Below are positions 8,648 to 17,464 of a DNA stretch of 64,000 bases, piece by piece. Each line of letters begins with the position of its first letter. The first letter of the stretch is position 1. Source of the stretch: Billgrantia aerodenitrificans (GTDB lineage: Bacteria; Pseudomonadota; Gammaproteobacteria; Pseudomonadales; Halomonadaceae); the NCBI RefSeq assembly GCF_021404405.1, contig NZ_JABFTV010000001.1, positions 1-64,000 of the forward strand, read 5' to 3'. Both the position numbers and the translations under genes were made by a program. The notes beneath the pieces were generated by a model. It searched no databases and was not told where the DNA came from. It saw nothing but the letters and a program-made list of their open reading frames with translations.

Positions 8648-9205
8648 CTAGGTAACGGATACGGCGAGCCGAGCCTCCAGGGCATCCAGCAATGCGGCGG
8701 GCTCGGCGGCGTCGATCAAGCTGTCACGGGTGCGGCCGTTGAGAAAACCGTGCTCCACCGTACTGTCGAGAAACGCCAGCAGCGGGCTGTAGAAACCGGC
8801 AGTGTCGAGCACGCCGATGGGCTTGTCGTGCAGTCCCAGGTACTGCCAGGTCCAGGCCTCGAACAGCTCCTCCATGGTGCCGATGCCTCCGGGCAGGGCG
8901 ATGAAGGCGTCGGCATGGGCGGCCATGCTGGCCTTGCGCTCGTGCATGTTGTTCACGCGGATCAGGGTCGGCAGCCCCTCGTGGGCCTGCTCGCGCTCCA
9001 CTAGGTGGTCGGGCATCACACCGATCACGTTGCCGCCCTTCTCCAGCACGGCGTTGGCCAGCGCTCCCATCAAGCCGATGCGGGCGCCGCCATAGACGAG
9101 GCCGTGTCCGCGCGCAGCCATTTCGTGGCCGAGGGCTCGGGTGGCTTCCAGAAAGACAGGGTCCCGGCCATCGCGGGAGCCCAGGTAGACACAGAAATTC
9201 GACAT
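8648..9205 (-). CDS. LOG-family protein (TIGR00730 Rossmann fold)
   Basis: A 185-aa protein with the hallmark PGGIGTMEE motif and GLVYGGARIGLMGALA, typical of the LONELY GUY family. Characterised members are phosphoribohydrolases that release a base from nucleoside 5'-monophosphates (cytokinin-type or AMP). The bacterial role is often unclear. The ATG at 9205 follows AAGGAGAAGCGC. A longer open frame to 9475 has no signs of coding. Upstream of the quinone oxidoreductase gene by 10 bp. Confidence 0.9.
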   Translation of the reverse strand: MSNFCVYLGSRDGRDPVFLEATRALGHEMAARGHGLVYGGARIGLMGALANAVLEKGGNVIGVMPDHLVEREQAHEGLPTLIRVNNMHERKASMAAHADAFIALPGGIGTMEELFEAWTWQYLGLHDKPIGVLDTAGFYSPLLAFLDSTVEHGFLNGRTRDSLIDAAEPAALLDALEARLAVSVT

Positions 9206-9284
9206 GCGCTTCTCCTTGGCAAGCCCATATCGTAGCAGCTGCCGCCCGTCAGGGAGAGGCTGTGGAAGCGTCGAAGGAAAAGAA

Positions 9285-9806
9285 TCAGGGCAGGCAGCCG
9301 GCCACGCCGAACTCGGCGTCGAGCCACTGGCCGACGACGTTGTTGCCGCACAGGTGGTGAGCATACTGGGTGTGCAGGCAGCGCACTTGATCCCAGTTGG
9401 CAATGCCGCCGATGCCGCGTTCGCGCATGACGTCCGCATAGCCGAGCCGCTCGACTTCGGCGCGCTGGACATCACTCATGTAACGCCAGCGCCTGTCCAC
9501 GTAGTCGCGATGACTGGCGTGATAGGTGGCGAGAAAATCGGGCTCTTCCTGCAGTCTTGCCTCGAGCTGCTTGATGGCACCGCTGGCTTCGATCCGGGAA
9601 ATCTCGACCTTGAGGCGCGCACAGCTCAGCCAGTACAGGGTGGGGAACGGCTTGCCGTCGACGATGGGGGCCATGCGCAGCACCAGCGGGGTGCCTTCGC
9701 CGTCCACGGCGGCGACGGCCTCGATGCCTCGCGGAGCGCGCCCCAGTTGCTCGGCGATGATCGCGAGCTGGCGGTCGTCAGGCATCTGGTCGGTCTGGAT
9801 CACCAT
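9285..9806 (-). CDS. DUF501 domain protein
   Basis: A 173-aa protein recognised as DUF501 from the start region (QLAIIAEQLGRAPRG), the central TLYWLSCARLKVEISRIEA, and the C-terminal HTQYAHHLCGNNVVGQW. The family is widespread and uncharacterised; the conserved His and Cys near the C-terminus could bind metal, but this is not shown. Its first 29 bases overlap the 3' end of the upstream small gene, suggesting translational coupling. Confidence 0.82.
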   Translation of the reverse strand: MVIQTDQMPDDRQLAIIAEQLGRAPRGIEAVAAVDGEGTPLVLRMAPIVDGKPFPTLYWLSCARLKVEISRIEASGAIKQLEARLQEEPDFLATYHASHRDYVDRRWRYMSDVQRAEVERLGYADVMRERGIGGIANWDQVRCLHTQYAHHLCGNNVVGQWLDAEFGVAGCLP

Positions 9807-10107
9807 CGTTGCGGTCCCGGATGAACTTGTTGGAGCGGCCCACGGCGCGAAAGAAGGTCCGGTTGAGCTGCTCGGGCGTAGGCACGTAGCCGCGCCATTG
9901 GCGTTCGCAGTACTCGTTGGCCCGAGCCATCAGCACGTCGTAGAGGCGATTGAACGGCGCATCATAATCGTAGGGGTCGGCGCCGAACAAGCGGATGTGC
10001 GGGTAGTCGGCGAAACGCTCCATGAAGTAGCGCTCCAGGTCGGCTTCCACGGCACGATGCTGGGCGACGTTGTCAGGGTCGAGCCAGAGGTTGTAGCGGA
10101 TGGCCAT
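9778..10107 (-). CDS. Conserved-looking hypothetical protein
   Basis: A 109-aa soluble, charged protein rich in aromatic and acidic residues (FGADPYDYDAPFNRLYDVLM). No family recognised, no signal peptide and no membrane segment. The ATG at 10107 follows a good AGGAG site (7-nt spacing). The gene overlaps the start of the DUF501 gene, which supports it being translated and working with that protein. Confidence 0.6.
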   Translation of the reverse strand: MAIRYNLWLDPDNVAQHRAVEADLERYFMERFADYPHIRLFGADPYDYDAPFNRLYDVLMARANEYCERQWRGYVPTPEQLNRTFFRAVGRSNKFIRDRNDGDPDRPDA

Positions 10108-10192
10108 AAAGGACTCCTGCTGGCGATGAATGGCCCGTCTGACGGGTCATGGAAATTTGACTCCGGGAGAGCGACTTCGGCTCACGATGGAA

Positions 10193-10663
10193 TCATATCC
10201 GGGCCAGCGGGGCCAGGCGTGCCTGACACAGACGGATCAGGTCGGCAGGAGCCAGGGCGATCTCCAGGCCGCGGCGACCGCCACTGACGTGCAGTCGCGC
10301 GAGGCCCTCGGCGCTGGCGTCGACAAAGGTCGGCAGGCGTTTCTTCTGCCCCAGTGGGCTGATGCCACCCAGCACGTAGCCGGTGGCGCGCTCGGCCTCG
10401 GCCGCCTCGGCCATGCCCGCTCGCCGGGCACCGGCCGCCTTGGCCAGCGCCTTGAGGTCGAGCTGGCCGGTCACCGGCACGATGCCCACCGCCAGGCGCC
10501 CATCGTCGAGACGGGCGATGAGGGTCTTGAACACGCTTTGCGGGTCGAGCCCCAGGGCGTTGGCGGCTTCTTCGCCGTAAGCCGGGGCGCGGGGATCGTG
10601 CTCGTAGACGAGCAGTTCGAAGGGAGCGCCGTCGCGCTCCAGCACCTTGACCGCGGGCGTCAT
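10193..10663 (-). CDS. ybaK: Cys-tRNA(Pro) deacylase YbaK
   Basis: A 156-aa YbaK/EbsC-family editing protein that hydrolyses Cys-tRNAPro formed by prolyl-tRNA synthetase. Visible are the conserved Lys in SVFKTLIA, VPVTGQLDLKALAKAAG, the GYVLGGISPLGQKK loop, and VSGGRRGLEI. Its ATG overlaps the stop of the thioesterase gene (ATGA), so the two are translationally coupled. Confidence 0.92.
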   Translation of the reverse strand: MTPAVKVLERDGAPFELLVYEHDPRAPAYGEEAANALGLDPQSVFKTLIARLDDGRLAVGIVPVTGQLDLKALAKAAGARRAGMAEAAEAERATGYVLGGISPLGQKKRLPTFVDASAEGLARLHVSGGRRGLEIALAPADLIRLCQARLAPLARI

Positions 10664-11073
10664 GCGTCGGTCGGCTCCTCGAGCGGCTGCAGATGGGCCT
10701 CGAGTGCCTGGCGCAGTTCGCCCTCGATGGGCACTGCGCGCTTGGTGTCATGGTCGAAGTGCACCATCACGGTATGGCCCAGATTGGTCAGCTCGCCCTT
10801 CTGCCACGCCTCCTGGGTGACGGTGAAGGAGCTGTTGCCGAGGCGCGAGACGTAGGTGCGGATCTCGATCTCGTTGCCGTAGTGCAGCTCGGCGCGGTAG
10901 TCGACTTCCATGCGCGCCATGATCAGCTTCCACTTGCGCGGATCCAGGTCCGGCGTGAACAGGCGAAACAGGTCGTTGCGTGCCAGCTCGAACCAGGCCG
11001 GCAGGCGGGTGTTGTTGACGTGGCCGAGAGCATCGGTGTCGTAGAAGGCGGGTTCGACGGTACGCACGAACAT
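10660..11073 (-). CDS. Acyl-CoA thioesterase (hot-dog fold, YbgC-like)
   Basis: A 137-aa hot-dog thioesterase. FYDTDALGHVNNTRLPAWFE is the signature of the 4-hydroxybenzoyl-CoA thioesterase/YbgC group, with the catalytic Asp at YDTDALGH. It likely hydrolyses acyl-CoA thioesters of unknown chain. The ATG at 11073 follows AGGGACTC. The stop overlaps the ybaK start by 4 bp. Confidence 0.88.
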   Translation of the reverse strand: MFVRTVEPAFYDTDALGHVNNTRLPAWFELARNDLFRLFTPDLDPRKWKLIMARMEVDYRAELHYGNEIEIRTYVSRLGNSSFTVTQEAWQKGELTNLGHTVMVHFDHDTKRAVPIEGELRQALEAHLQPLEEPTDA

Positions 11074-11152
11074 GTGAGAGTCCCTTTGCTGTCTTGTGGT
11101 CTTGTAGCGTGTCGTTGGCAGGTGGACAGCATTGCCCCGAGCAAACGCTAGG

Positions 11153-11968
11153 TCAAGAGCCTGTCGCCCGTCTCGCGCCATACCAGGCCTGGAGTCGCAT
11201 CCACCCGAGCAGCCACAGCGTAGCCACGGCGAAGCCCGCGAGAGTGCCCCACAGCAGACCCAGGGTGGCATAGGTGAGCGACACGCACAGGGCATAGCAG
11301 AGCAGCGCGCCGAGCCCGGCCGGATAGTGCTTGATCACCGTGGCGGCCGGCGCGGCGCCGTGGGTGAGGTGCAGGATCACCAGCAGGGGGTACATCGAGA
11401 TCGGAAAGGCCGCCAGCATACCGGCCCAGGACGTTGGCAGCACATGGGCCAGGCCGGTGACCAGGAAGACGATGGCGGTGGCAAGGCCGGCGCGCAGTAT
11501 CAGTGGCTGCCAGCGCGAGCCGCCAGAGCGTGCCTTGGTGCGGGTTTCCGGTACGTGGCGATAGAGCCAGGTAAAGATGAAGATGGCCGCAAGGGTCACC
11601 AGCGTGCCGCTCAAACGGTCGAGTTCGAAGCGCGTCAGCGTGAGGCTCGTCAGCCACCAGGCCACGAGGCCTCCCGCTGTGCCGGCGAGCACCCCCTTCA
11701 GGCCGTCGTGCCTGCCGCAAATGAGATAACCGGCCCCCAGCGCCATGGTGGCGGTGAAGCCCGCCAGGCTGTAAACGGCACTCTCGGCGGCAAAGCCCGG
11801 CGAGATCTCCAGACCGATGAAGAACAGGGCAATTGCCGTGCCCAGGGGGTAGCCGGAGAGCAGGCCGGCCATGCGCGTGCTGACACGCTCGGCAACCAGC
11901 GAGAGCCCGAGCACGATGCCAATCGATACCGCGAGCTTGGCCAGTTGCCAGCTCAAGGGGACGTCCAT
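11153..11968 (-). CDS. Multi-spanning membrane protein with internal duplication
   Basis: A 271-aa integral membrane protein with about eight hydrophobic segments. It consists of two related halves: AGLLSGYPLGTAIALFF followed by PGFAAESAVYSLAG (from about residue 33) resembles AGMLAAFPISMYPLLVI followed by AAPAATVIKHYPAG (from about residue 182). Such pseudo-symmetry is usual in transporters. No family assigned. The gene just upstream on the same strand encodes an unknown soluble protein 20 bp away. Confidence 0.72.
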   Translation of the reverse strand: MDVPLSWQLAKLAVSIGIVLGLSLVAERVSTRMAGLLSGYPLGTAIALFFIGLEISPGFAAESAVYSLAGFTATMALGAGYLICGRHDGLKGVLAGTAGGLVAWWLTSLTLTRFELDRLSGTLVTLAAIFIFTWLYRHVPETRTKARSGGSRWQPLILRAGLATAIVFLVTGLAHVLPTSWAGMLAAFPISMYPLLVILHLTHGAAPAATVIKHYPAGLGALLCYALCVSLTYATLGLLWGTLAGFAVATLWLLGWMRLQAWYGARRATGS

Positions 11969-11988
11969 GGGTCTTCCTTGTGGTGAGG

Positions 11989-12435
11989 CTATACCAGGCG
12001 CAGGCCCTGGCGATCGGCCCAGGCGGCTCCCACCGCATGGGGCAGTTTCTCCTGCAGGTGATCAGGCAGGGCGGCGCGCGCGTCGTCCACGCTGGCGAAG
12101 TCACGGTTGCGCAGCCAGCAGTAGGCCCAGGCGCAGGCCTCGTCGTCACTCTGCGGTACCGGACGCGCCGGCATCTGCATCAGCAGGAAGGTGGCGGTAC
12201 GGGCTGCCCACAGGGGGATGTCGTCGCCCGCATCGGATTGGCTCCACGCCTCCAGGGTCTTGCCGTCGGGAGTGGCTTCCGGGTCGCCCAGGCGAGCGAC
12301 CCGCGCCGTCTCGGCCAGGATCAATGCGAGGCGGTCCGGGTCGCCCTGCCCCAGTCGCCGCCACTGCGCGATCGTTGCCGACATGCCTCGGCGTGCCTTG
12401 GCATAGAAGCCGCTTTGCGGCATGGTTTCGCTCAT
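11989..12435 (-). CDS. Hypothetical protein
   Basis: A 148-aa soluble protein, Ala/Asp-rich and Trp-containing (WAARTATFLLMQMPARP, ACAWAYCWLRNRDFASVDDARAALP). Not recognised. The ATG at 12435 is chosen because the continuation to 12531 runs into the divergent patB gene. It shares a ~20-bp intergenic gap with patB and probably an operon with the downstream membrane protein. Confidence 0.6.
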   Translation of the reverse strand: MSETMPQSGFYAKARRGMSATIAQWRRLGQGDPDRLALILAETARVARLGDPEATPDGKTLEAWSQSDAGDDIPLWAARTATFLLMQMPARPVPQSDDEACAWAYCWLRNRDFASVDDARAALPDHLQEKLPHAVGAAWADRQGLRLV

Positions 12436-12456
12436 ATCTGCTTCCGAGGAAAGAAC

Positions 12457-13635
12457 ATGGAGTTCGATTTTGCCACGCCCATCGAGCGACGCCACCCCGA
12501 GGGGGGTGATTGGCCTTCGCAGAAATGGCACCGCTATGATGCCAGCATCCTGCCGCTATGGGTGGCCGACATGGATTTTCCCTCGCCGCCTCAGATGATC
12601 GAGGCGCTACGGGCGAGGGTCGACCATGGCGTGTTCGGCTACGGGACGGTGCCCGACAGTCTCAAGCAGACGCTCTGCGAGTGGAGTTCTCGGGAGTACG
12701 GCTGGGCCATCGAGCCGGAGTGGCAGCTATGGCTTCCCGGCGTGGTCCCTGCGCTGCATCTGGCCAGCCTGGCGCTGACCGAGCCGGGTGAGGGCGTGCT
12801 GACGGTCACTCCCATCTACCCGCCGTTTCTCAAGGTGGCCGAGCGCACGGGACGCCTGCCTCAGCAAGTGGCTCTGGCCGAGCCAGCCGGCCCCGGCGAG
12901 CCATGGCGGCTCGACCTTGCAGCGCTGGAGGCGGCCATCACCTCCGAGACCCGGCTGCTGCTGTGGTGCCAGCCGCACAATCCCACCGGGCGGGTCTGGC
13001 GACACGAGGAGCTGGCCGGCCTGGCGGCGCTAGTCGAGCGGCACGACCTGCTGGTGGTCTCCGACGAGCTGCACTGCGATCTGCTGCTGGATGAAGACGC
13101 CCGGCACCGCCCGTTGGCGGCGGCTTTCCCCGAGCTTGCGGCACGCATCATCACGCTGTGGGCGCCCTCCAAGACCTTCAACCTCGCCGGCCTCACCGCC
13201 GCCTGTGCGGTGATTCCGAACGGCGAGTTGCGCCAGCGCTTCGCGGCGGCTGCACGTGGCCTGCTGCCGGACGTCAACGTGCTCGGGCTGGTGGCCGCCG
13301 AGGTAGCCTACGGGCAATGCAATGATTGGCGGCAGGCGCTGTTGCAGACGCTGCGCGGCCATCGCCAGACGCTGATCGAGCGGGTTGCCCAGTGGCCTGG
13401 CGTTGGCATGAGCGTGCCGGAGGCGACCTATCTGGCCTGGCTCGACCTGCGCCATGCTCAAGGGCTAGGCGGTCACCAGGGCTCGCCGCAGCAGGTGTTG
13501 CTGCAAGAGGCGAAGGTGGCGCTTTCGGATGGGGCCGACTTCGGCTGGCCGGGGTTCGTGCGGCTCAACTTCGGCACCACCGCATCTCAGCTCGAAGTGG
13601 GGCTGGCCCGCCTCGACGGCGTGCTGAAGGGCTGA
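12457..13635 (+). CDS. patB: Cystathionine beta-lyase, MalY/PatB family
   Basis: A 392-aa fold-type I PLP enzyme. The N-terminus (FDFATPIERR, then PLWVADMDFPSPP) is the PatB/MalY signature, LWCQPHNPTGRVW is the substrate and PLP region, SDELHCDLL holds the PLP-pyridine Asp, and WAPSKTFNLAGL contains the Schiff-base Lys. It cleaves C-S bonds of cystathionine or cysteine conjugates. The start at 12457 follows GAGGAAAG. Upstream in-frame extension to 11980 is antisense to the hypothetical gene. Confidence 0.92.
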   Translation: MEFDFATPIERRHPEGGDWPSQKWHRYDASILPLWVADMDFPSPPQMIEALRARVDHGVFGYGTVPDSLKQTLCEWSSREYGWAIEPEWQLWLPGVVPALHLASLALTEPGEGVLTVTPIYPPFLKVAERTGRLPQQVALAEPAGPGEPWRLDLAALEAAITSETRLLLWCQPHNPTGRVWRHEELAGLAALVERHDLLVVSDELHCDLLLDEDARHRPLAAAFPELAARIITLWAPSKTFNLAGLTAACAVIPNGELRQRFAAAARGLLPDVNVLGLVAAEVAYGQCNDWRQALLQTLRGHRQTLIERVAQWPGVGMSVPEATYLAWLDLRHAQGLGGHQGSPQQVLLQEAKVALSDGADFGWPGFVRLNFGTTASQLEVGLARLDGVLKG

Positions 13636-13647
13636 AGAGGTGAGTGG

Positions 13648-13674
13648 CAGCGCCAGGGGATGTCCCTGGCGCTG
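13648..13674. terminator. Bidirectional hairpin between patB and cnoX
   Basis: An 11-bp perfect stem CAGCGCCAGGG / CCCTGGCGCTG with a 5-nt loop lies between two converging genes. There is no clear T-run on either side, so it may act as a weak terminator or transcript stabiliser. Confidence 0.5.
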
Positions 13675-13696
13675 GCCCGCGCAGGAAGGGGCGGTA

Positions 13697-14629
13697 TCAG
13701 TAGAGCAGGGTGAACAGCTTGCGCCGGTAGGTGACGGTCAGCGGATGCTCGGCGCCAAGGGCGTCGAACACCCTCAGCAGGGTCTTGCGTGCCGCGTCGT
13801 CGTCGTAGGCGCGGTCCTTGCGCATCACCTCGAGCAGCCCCTCGAGGCCGCTTTCATAATCGCCATCGGCAATCTGGCGCATGGCGCGCTTGAAGCGAGC
13901 CTCGCTGTCGTCGCGTCCGGCCAGGGCGGCCAGCTCCTCGTCGCTTGGCGCCCCCTCGCGGAACTCGATGCTGGCGCGCACGCCACGTGCCGGGGCGGCG
14001 TCCCGCTCCTCGGGGGGGAGGTTGTCGAGCAGGGCGAGTGCCTCTTCGCCGCGGCCTTCCACCACCAGCGCCCGGGCCAGCTCTACCTGATAGGGGTAAT
14101 GCTCGGGGTTCTGCTGCATCAGCTGTTCATAGATGGCACGGGCCGTGGCGGCGTCGCCCTGAGCCAAGGCCTCGGCGGCCTGCTCTTCAGGGCTGGCCGG
14201 CGCATCTTCCGGTGCCGGAAAGTAGCGCGCCAGCCACTCGCGGACCTCCTTCTCGGGCAGCGCGCCCTGAAAGTGATCCACCAGCCCGCCCTGGCTGATC
14301 AACTTGACGTCCGGCACCGAGCGCACGCCGAGCTGGGCGGCGATTTCCTGATTCTCCTCGATATTGAGCTTGGCCAGGATGAAGGTGCCGCGATATTCGC
14401 GAGTCAGCTTCTCCAGTATCGGCATCAGCACCTTGCAGGGCTGGCACCATGGTGCCCAACAGTCGAGCAGCACCGGCACCTGCATGGAGAACTCCAGCAG
14501 CTGCTGGATGTTGTTGCGGTCGACGTCGATGATCAACTGCTCATCGCTGGGCGCCGCCTGGGGCGAAGGTGCTGAGGTGTCTTGGGGCGCCGTCAGGGGG
14601 GCGCCGCTGCGAGGATCGACGATGGACAT
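13697..14629 (-). CDS. cnoX: Chaperedoxin CnoX / YbbN-type thioredoxin
   Basis: A 310-aa protein: an N-terminal thioredoxin domain (~30-135) with the redox motif WAPWCQPCK and cis-Pro region VRSVPDVKL, followed by a TPR-type helical domain (~140-310). This is the CnoX (YbbN) architecture, a holdase that protects proteins under oxidative stress. A full CxxC is present here, whereas the E. coli protein has SxxC, so reductase activity is plausible. The ATG at 14629 has AAGG ~10 nt upstream; a TTG at 14647 is an alternative. Confidence 0.9.
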   Translation of the reverse strand: MSIVDPRSGAPLTAPQDTSAPSPQAAPSDEQLIIDVDRNNIQQLLEFSMQVPVLLDCWAPWCQPCKVLMPILEKLTREYRGTFILAKLNIEENQEIAAQLGVRSVPDVKLISQGGLVDHFQGALPEKEVREWLARYFPAPEDAPASPEEQAAEALAQGDAATARAIYEQLMQQNPEHYPYQVELARALVVEGRGEEALALLDNLPPEERDAAPARGVRASIEFREGAPSDEELAALAGRDDSEARFKRAMRQIADGDYESGLEGLLEVMRKDRAYDDDAARKTLLRVFDALGAEHPLTVTYRRKLFTLLY

Positions 14630-14828
14630 GGCGTTGGCCTTGCGCAAAGAGGTGAGTTCGTTCGAAAGATGCGGGTAAAGGCGTCGGGATTCAAGAGGCT
14701 GAGGCGTACGCTGGCTGCGCGTTGGTCAGTCTGCAACGGTGGGCGCGGCATCCCTGGCGGGGCTGTGATAGTCTCGTGTTCGTCCGGTCGAATCGGGGCC
14801 GGGCACCCCAGACATGAGGATCCATGGG

Positions 14829-15497
14829 ATGGCAACGTACCGACTGAACGGCGATAGCGACCTGATCGACAACCCATCACCTCGCTGTGCATGCATGCTG
14901 GTGCTGGATACCTCCGCGTCGATGTTCGGCCCGCCGATCCGTGAACTGAACGCCGGCGTCCAGGCCTTCATCTCGGCCATTCAGGAGGACGACATGGCGG
15001 CCTGCTCCGTCGAGCTCGGCGTCATCACCGCCGGTGGCAAGGTCACCGAACAGTTGCCTTTCACCACGGCCATGAACATTTCCCAGTGTCGGCAGTTCAC
15101 CGCCTCCGGCCTCACGCCGCTGGGCGGTGCCATGGAGCTGGCGCTCGATCGCCTCGAAGAGCGTACCGCGGCCTACCGCAAGGCCGGTGTCGCCTACTAC
15201 CAGCCCTGGCTGGTGGTGATAAGCGATGGCGTGCCCACCGATCAGTGGCAGGCCGTTTCGGCCAGAGCACGGGCCCTGGCCCAGCAGCGCAAGCTGGTGG
15301 TGATGCCGGTGGGAGTCGAAGAGGCCGACCTCGAGGCGCTCAGCGCCTTCTCCACGCGCCCGGCCAAGCGCCTGGACGGCCTGAAGTTTCGCGAGTTCTT
15401 TCTGTGGCTGTCGGCCAGCATGAGCCGTGTCTCGGCCTCCTCTTCCACGACCGAGCAGGTCAAGCTGCCACCCACCGATAGCTGGGACAGCATCTGA
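14829..15497 (+). CDS. vWA-domain protein, TerY/YegL-like
   Basis: A 222-aa von Willebrand factor A domain protein. The metal-site motif DTSAS lies at ~31-35, followed by the Thr (SGLTPLGGAM) and the Asp of VVISDGVPTD that complete the MIDAS. It is closest in form to TerY and E. coli YegL. First gene of a three-gene module with a protein kinase and a PP2C phosphatase. The start at 14829 follows GAGG with 8-nt spacing; an ATG at 14814 lacks a site. The C-terminal ~25 residues are Ser/Thr-rich, a possible phosphorylation target of the neighbouring kinase (inference). Confidence 0.88.
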   Translation: MATYRLNGDSDLIDNPSPRCACMLVLDTSASMFGPPIRELNAGVQAFISAIQEDDMAACSVELGVITAGGKVTEQLPFTTAMNISQCRQFTASGLTPLGGAMELALDRLEERTAAYRKAGVAYYQPWLVVISDGVPTDQWQAVSARARALAQQRKLVVMPVGVEEADLEALSAFSTRPAKRLDGLKFREFFLWLSASMSRVSASSSTTEQVKLPPTDSWDSI

Positions 15498-15610
15498 ACG
15501 GATATCGAGGCGCATGCGCGACGAGATGACGGCAACAGGCACTGACTTGACTACCGCCCGCCCGGCCAAGGTTCGATAATGATGGCAGGCATGGTGGCGA
15601 AGGAGGTCGA

Positions 15611-16594
15611 GTGGTGACGCCCGCTTTGGTGGTGAGGGATTCGCAGGGCAAGGAGCGCCGCCTCGGCAAGCGCCTGGAGCGCGGTGGCGAGGGCGAGATC
15701 TTCGCCCTGCGCGAGCGTCCCGACGTGATCGTCAAGTGGTACTACCCAGAGGTGCTCGACAGGCGCGGCGAGGAGCTGCACCGCAAGGTCGAGGCCATGC
15801 GCATCCTGCGCGACGCCCACATGACCCGCGACGTGTGCTGGCCGCTGATCCGCGTCTTTGACGAACGTCATCGCTGGATCGGTTTCGCCATGTACCGGGC
15901 GCGCGGCGTGAAGATGAGCTTTCTCGCCCACGCCTTGCTCTATCAGCGCTATTTTCCCGGCCTCGACCGGCGCCGGATCGTCGGCTACCTGATCCGTTTC
16001 GTCGAGATCGTGCAGCAGATGCACGAGGCCGGGGTGTGCATCGGCGACTACAACCTCAACAACGTGTTCTGCGTGCCCTCATCCGACCAGGTCACGCTGA
16101 TTGACTGCGACAGCTACCAACTGCGCCTCGACGGTACCTTCTATCCCTGTCCCGTCGGCAGCCCCGACATGACGCCCAAGGAGCATCAGGGCGTCTCCTT
16201 CCGCCATACCATCCGCACGCCGCGCAGCGAGGCCTTCTCGCTGGCCATCGTGCTGTTCAAGTGCCTGATGCTGGGGCGCCATCCCTACGACATCGTCGGC
16301 GGCGACGACCCGGTGCGTAACCTGAGGCGCGGCAACTTCGCCTACGGCCGCGGACAGCGCGATGTGCCTCAAGGGGTCTGGTACGACCTCTGGCAGGCAC
16401 TGCCCGACACCCTCCGCGACATGTTCGTGACCACCTTCACGGTGGGGGCCGACGCCCCCATTCAGCGGGCCACGCTGCCGCAGTGGCACGCGGCGCTGAG
16501 CGACTATCGCGAGGCGTTGGCAGCCGGCAAGCATGTCGTGCACCTGGCAACGCCCGGCCGACCCCAACGTTCGCAGGTACTGCATGCCCGCTGA
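15611..16594 (+). CDS. Serine/threonine kinase-like protein, YegI/TerY-P type
   Basis: A 327-aa kinase-fold protein. Glycine-rich loop ERGGEGEIF at ~23-31, ATP Lys42 in VIVKWYY, catalytic loop CIGDYNLNNVF at ~143-153 in which Asp146 and Asn151 match the HRDxxxxN pattern but His-Arg is Ile-Gly, and Asp165 of LIDCDSYQ in place of DFG. These atypical motifs are those of the YegI-like kinases, so activity is likely. GTG start after AGGAGG (15601-15606); a second GTG at 15614 has better spacing. It overlaps the phosphatase gene by 11 bp. Confidence 0.85.
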   Translation: MVTPALVVRDSQGKERRLGKRLERGGEGEIFALRERPDVIVKWYYPEVLDRRGEELHRKVEAMRILRDAHMTRDVCWPLIRVFDERHRWIGFAMYRARGVKMSFLAHALLYQRYFPGLDRRRIVGYLIRFVEIVQQMHEAGVCIGDYNLNNVFCVPSSDQVTLIDCDSYQLRLDGTFYPCPVGSPDMTPKEHQGVSFRHTIRTPRSEAFSLAIVLFKCLMLGRHPYDIVGGDDPVRNLRRGNFAYGRGQRDVPQGVWYDLWQALPDTLRDMFVTTFTVGADAPIQRATLPQWHAALSDYREALAAGKHVVHLATPGRPQRSQVLHAR

Positions 16595-17453
16595 GTTACC
16601 CGCCTTCCCGAGTGAGAGCACATCGTGCTGGTCGACTCTGGCCGTGGCCACGGCCGGACTGAGCCATGTGGAGAAAACGCCGCCCATGCCCTGCCAGGAC
16701 GCCGCAGGCGGGGTGGCGGCGCCGCGCCCGGCGCTGGTGCTGGCCGATGGCGCCGGCAGCTCGCCGGCCTCGGATCTCGGTGCGCGCACCCTGGTCAGTG
16801 CCATGCTGCGGCTGGCCGATACGCTGGAGACCCAGCTGGCCTGGCTGCTCGATGGTCGCGAAGCGCCCACGGCCGATGCCGTGGCGCAGCTGGCCGGGCT
16901 GCTGGTGCGCCATGCCAAGGGCACGCTGCACGATCGGGCGGCCGAGCAGTGCCGGCCGGTGCGCGACCTGCGCTGCACGCTGCTGCTGGCGCTGATCGGC
17001 CGCGAGAGACTGCTGTGGCTCAAGGTGGGCGATGGCGAGCTGGTGCTGGAGCGCGCGGTGCCGGTGAGCGCTGCGCAAGAGACACAGGACGCTGTGGATG
17101 AGGAGGCCGAGCTGATGCCCAGACTCTGCACGCTGGGCGAGCGCGGCAAGGGGGAGTTTGCCAACCAGACCCTCTTCGTCGATGAACGCCTGGCCTTCGA
17201 GCAGGTGCAGTACGGCATCGAGACGACGACGGCTTTGACCGGCATCGCCCTGATGAGCGACGGCGCCGCCGAGAAGCTGGTTGCCTTCGACGGCGGGCAG
17301 GTCTCAGGACAGCTCAGCCACTGGCTCGACGATCTGCGCCGGGGCAAGCTGCGCCAGCGCGACCTGATTCGTCGCTTCTACAGCGAGAACTTCTGCCGCG
17401 GCACCAGCGGCGATGACCGCAGCATAGCGTTGGTAGCGCGTGATCTGCCTTGA
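16584..17453 (+). CDS. PP2C-family protein phosphatase, YegK-like
   Basis: A 289-aa protein of the PP2C type. Metal-binding motifs are present: Asp39 (MPCQDAA), LADGAG at ~53-58, LMSDGAAEK, and the C-terminal SGDDRSIAL. It probably removes phosphate from the adjacent kinase or the vWA protein, as E. coli YegK does for YegI. The ATG at 16584 lies within the kinase 3' end and gives an 11-bp overlap, a sign of translational coupling. Followed by a hairpin at 17482-17508. Confidence 0.86.
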   Translation: MPAELPAFPSESTSCWSTLAVATAGLSHVEKTPPMPCQDAAGGVAAPRPALVLADGAGSSPASDLGARTLVSAMLRLADTLETQLAWLLDGREAPTADAVAQLAGLLVRHAKGTLHDRAAEQCRPVRDLRCTLLLALIGRERLLWLKVGDGELVLERAVPVSAAQETQDAVDEEAELMPRLCTLGERGKGEFANQTLFVDERLAFEQVQYGIETTTALTGIALMSDGAAEKLVAFDGGQVSGQLSHWLDDLRRGKLRQRDLIRRFYSENFCRGTSGDDRSIALVARDLP

Positions 17454-17464
17454 AGCATCATGTT

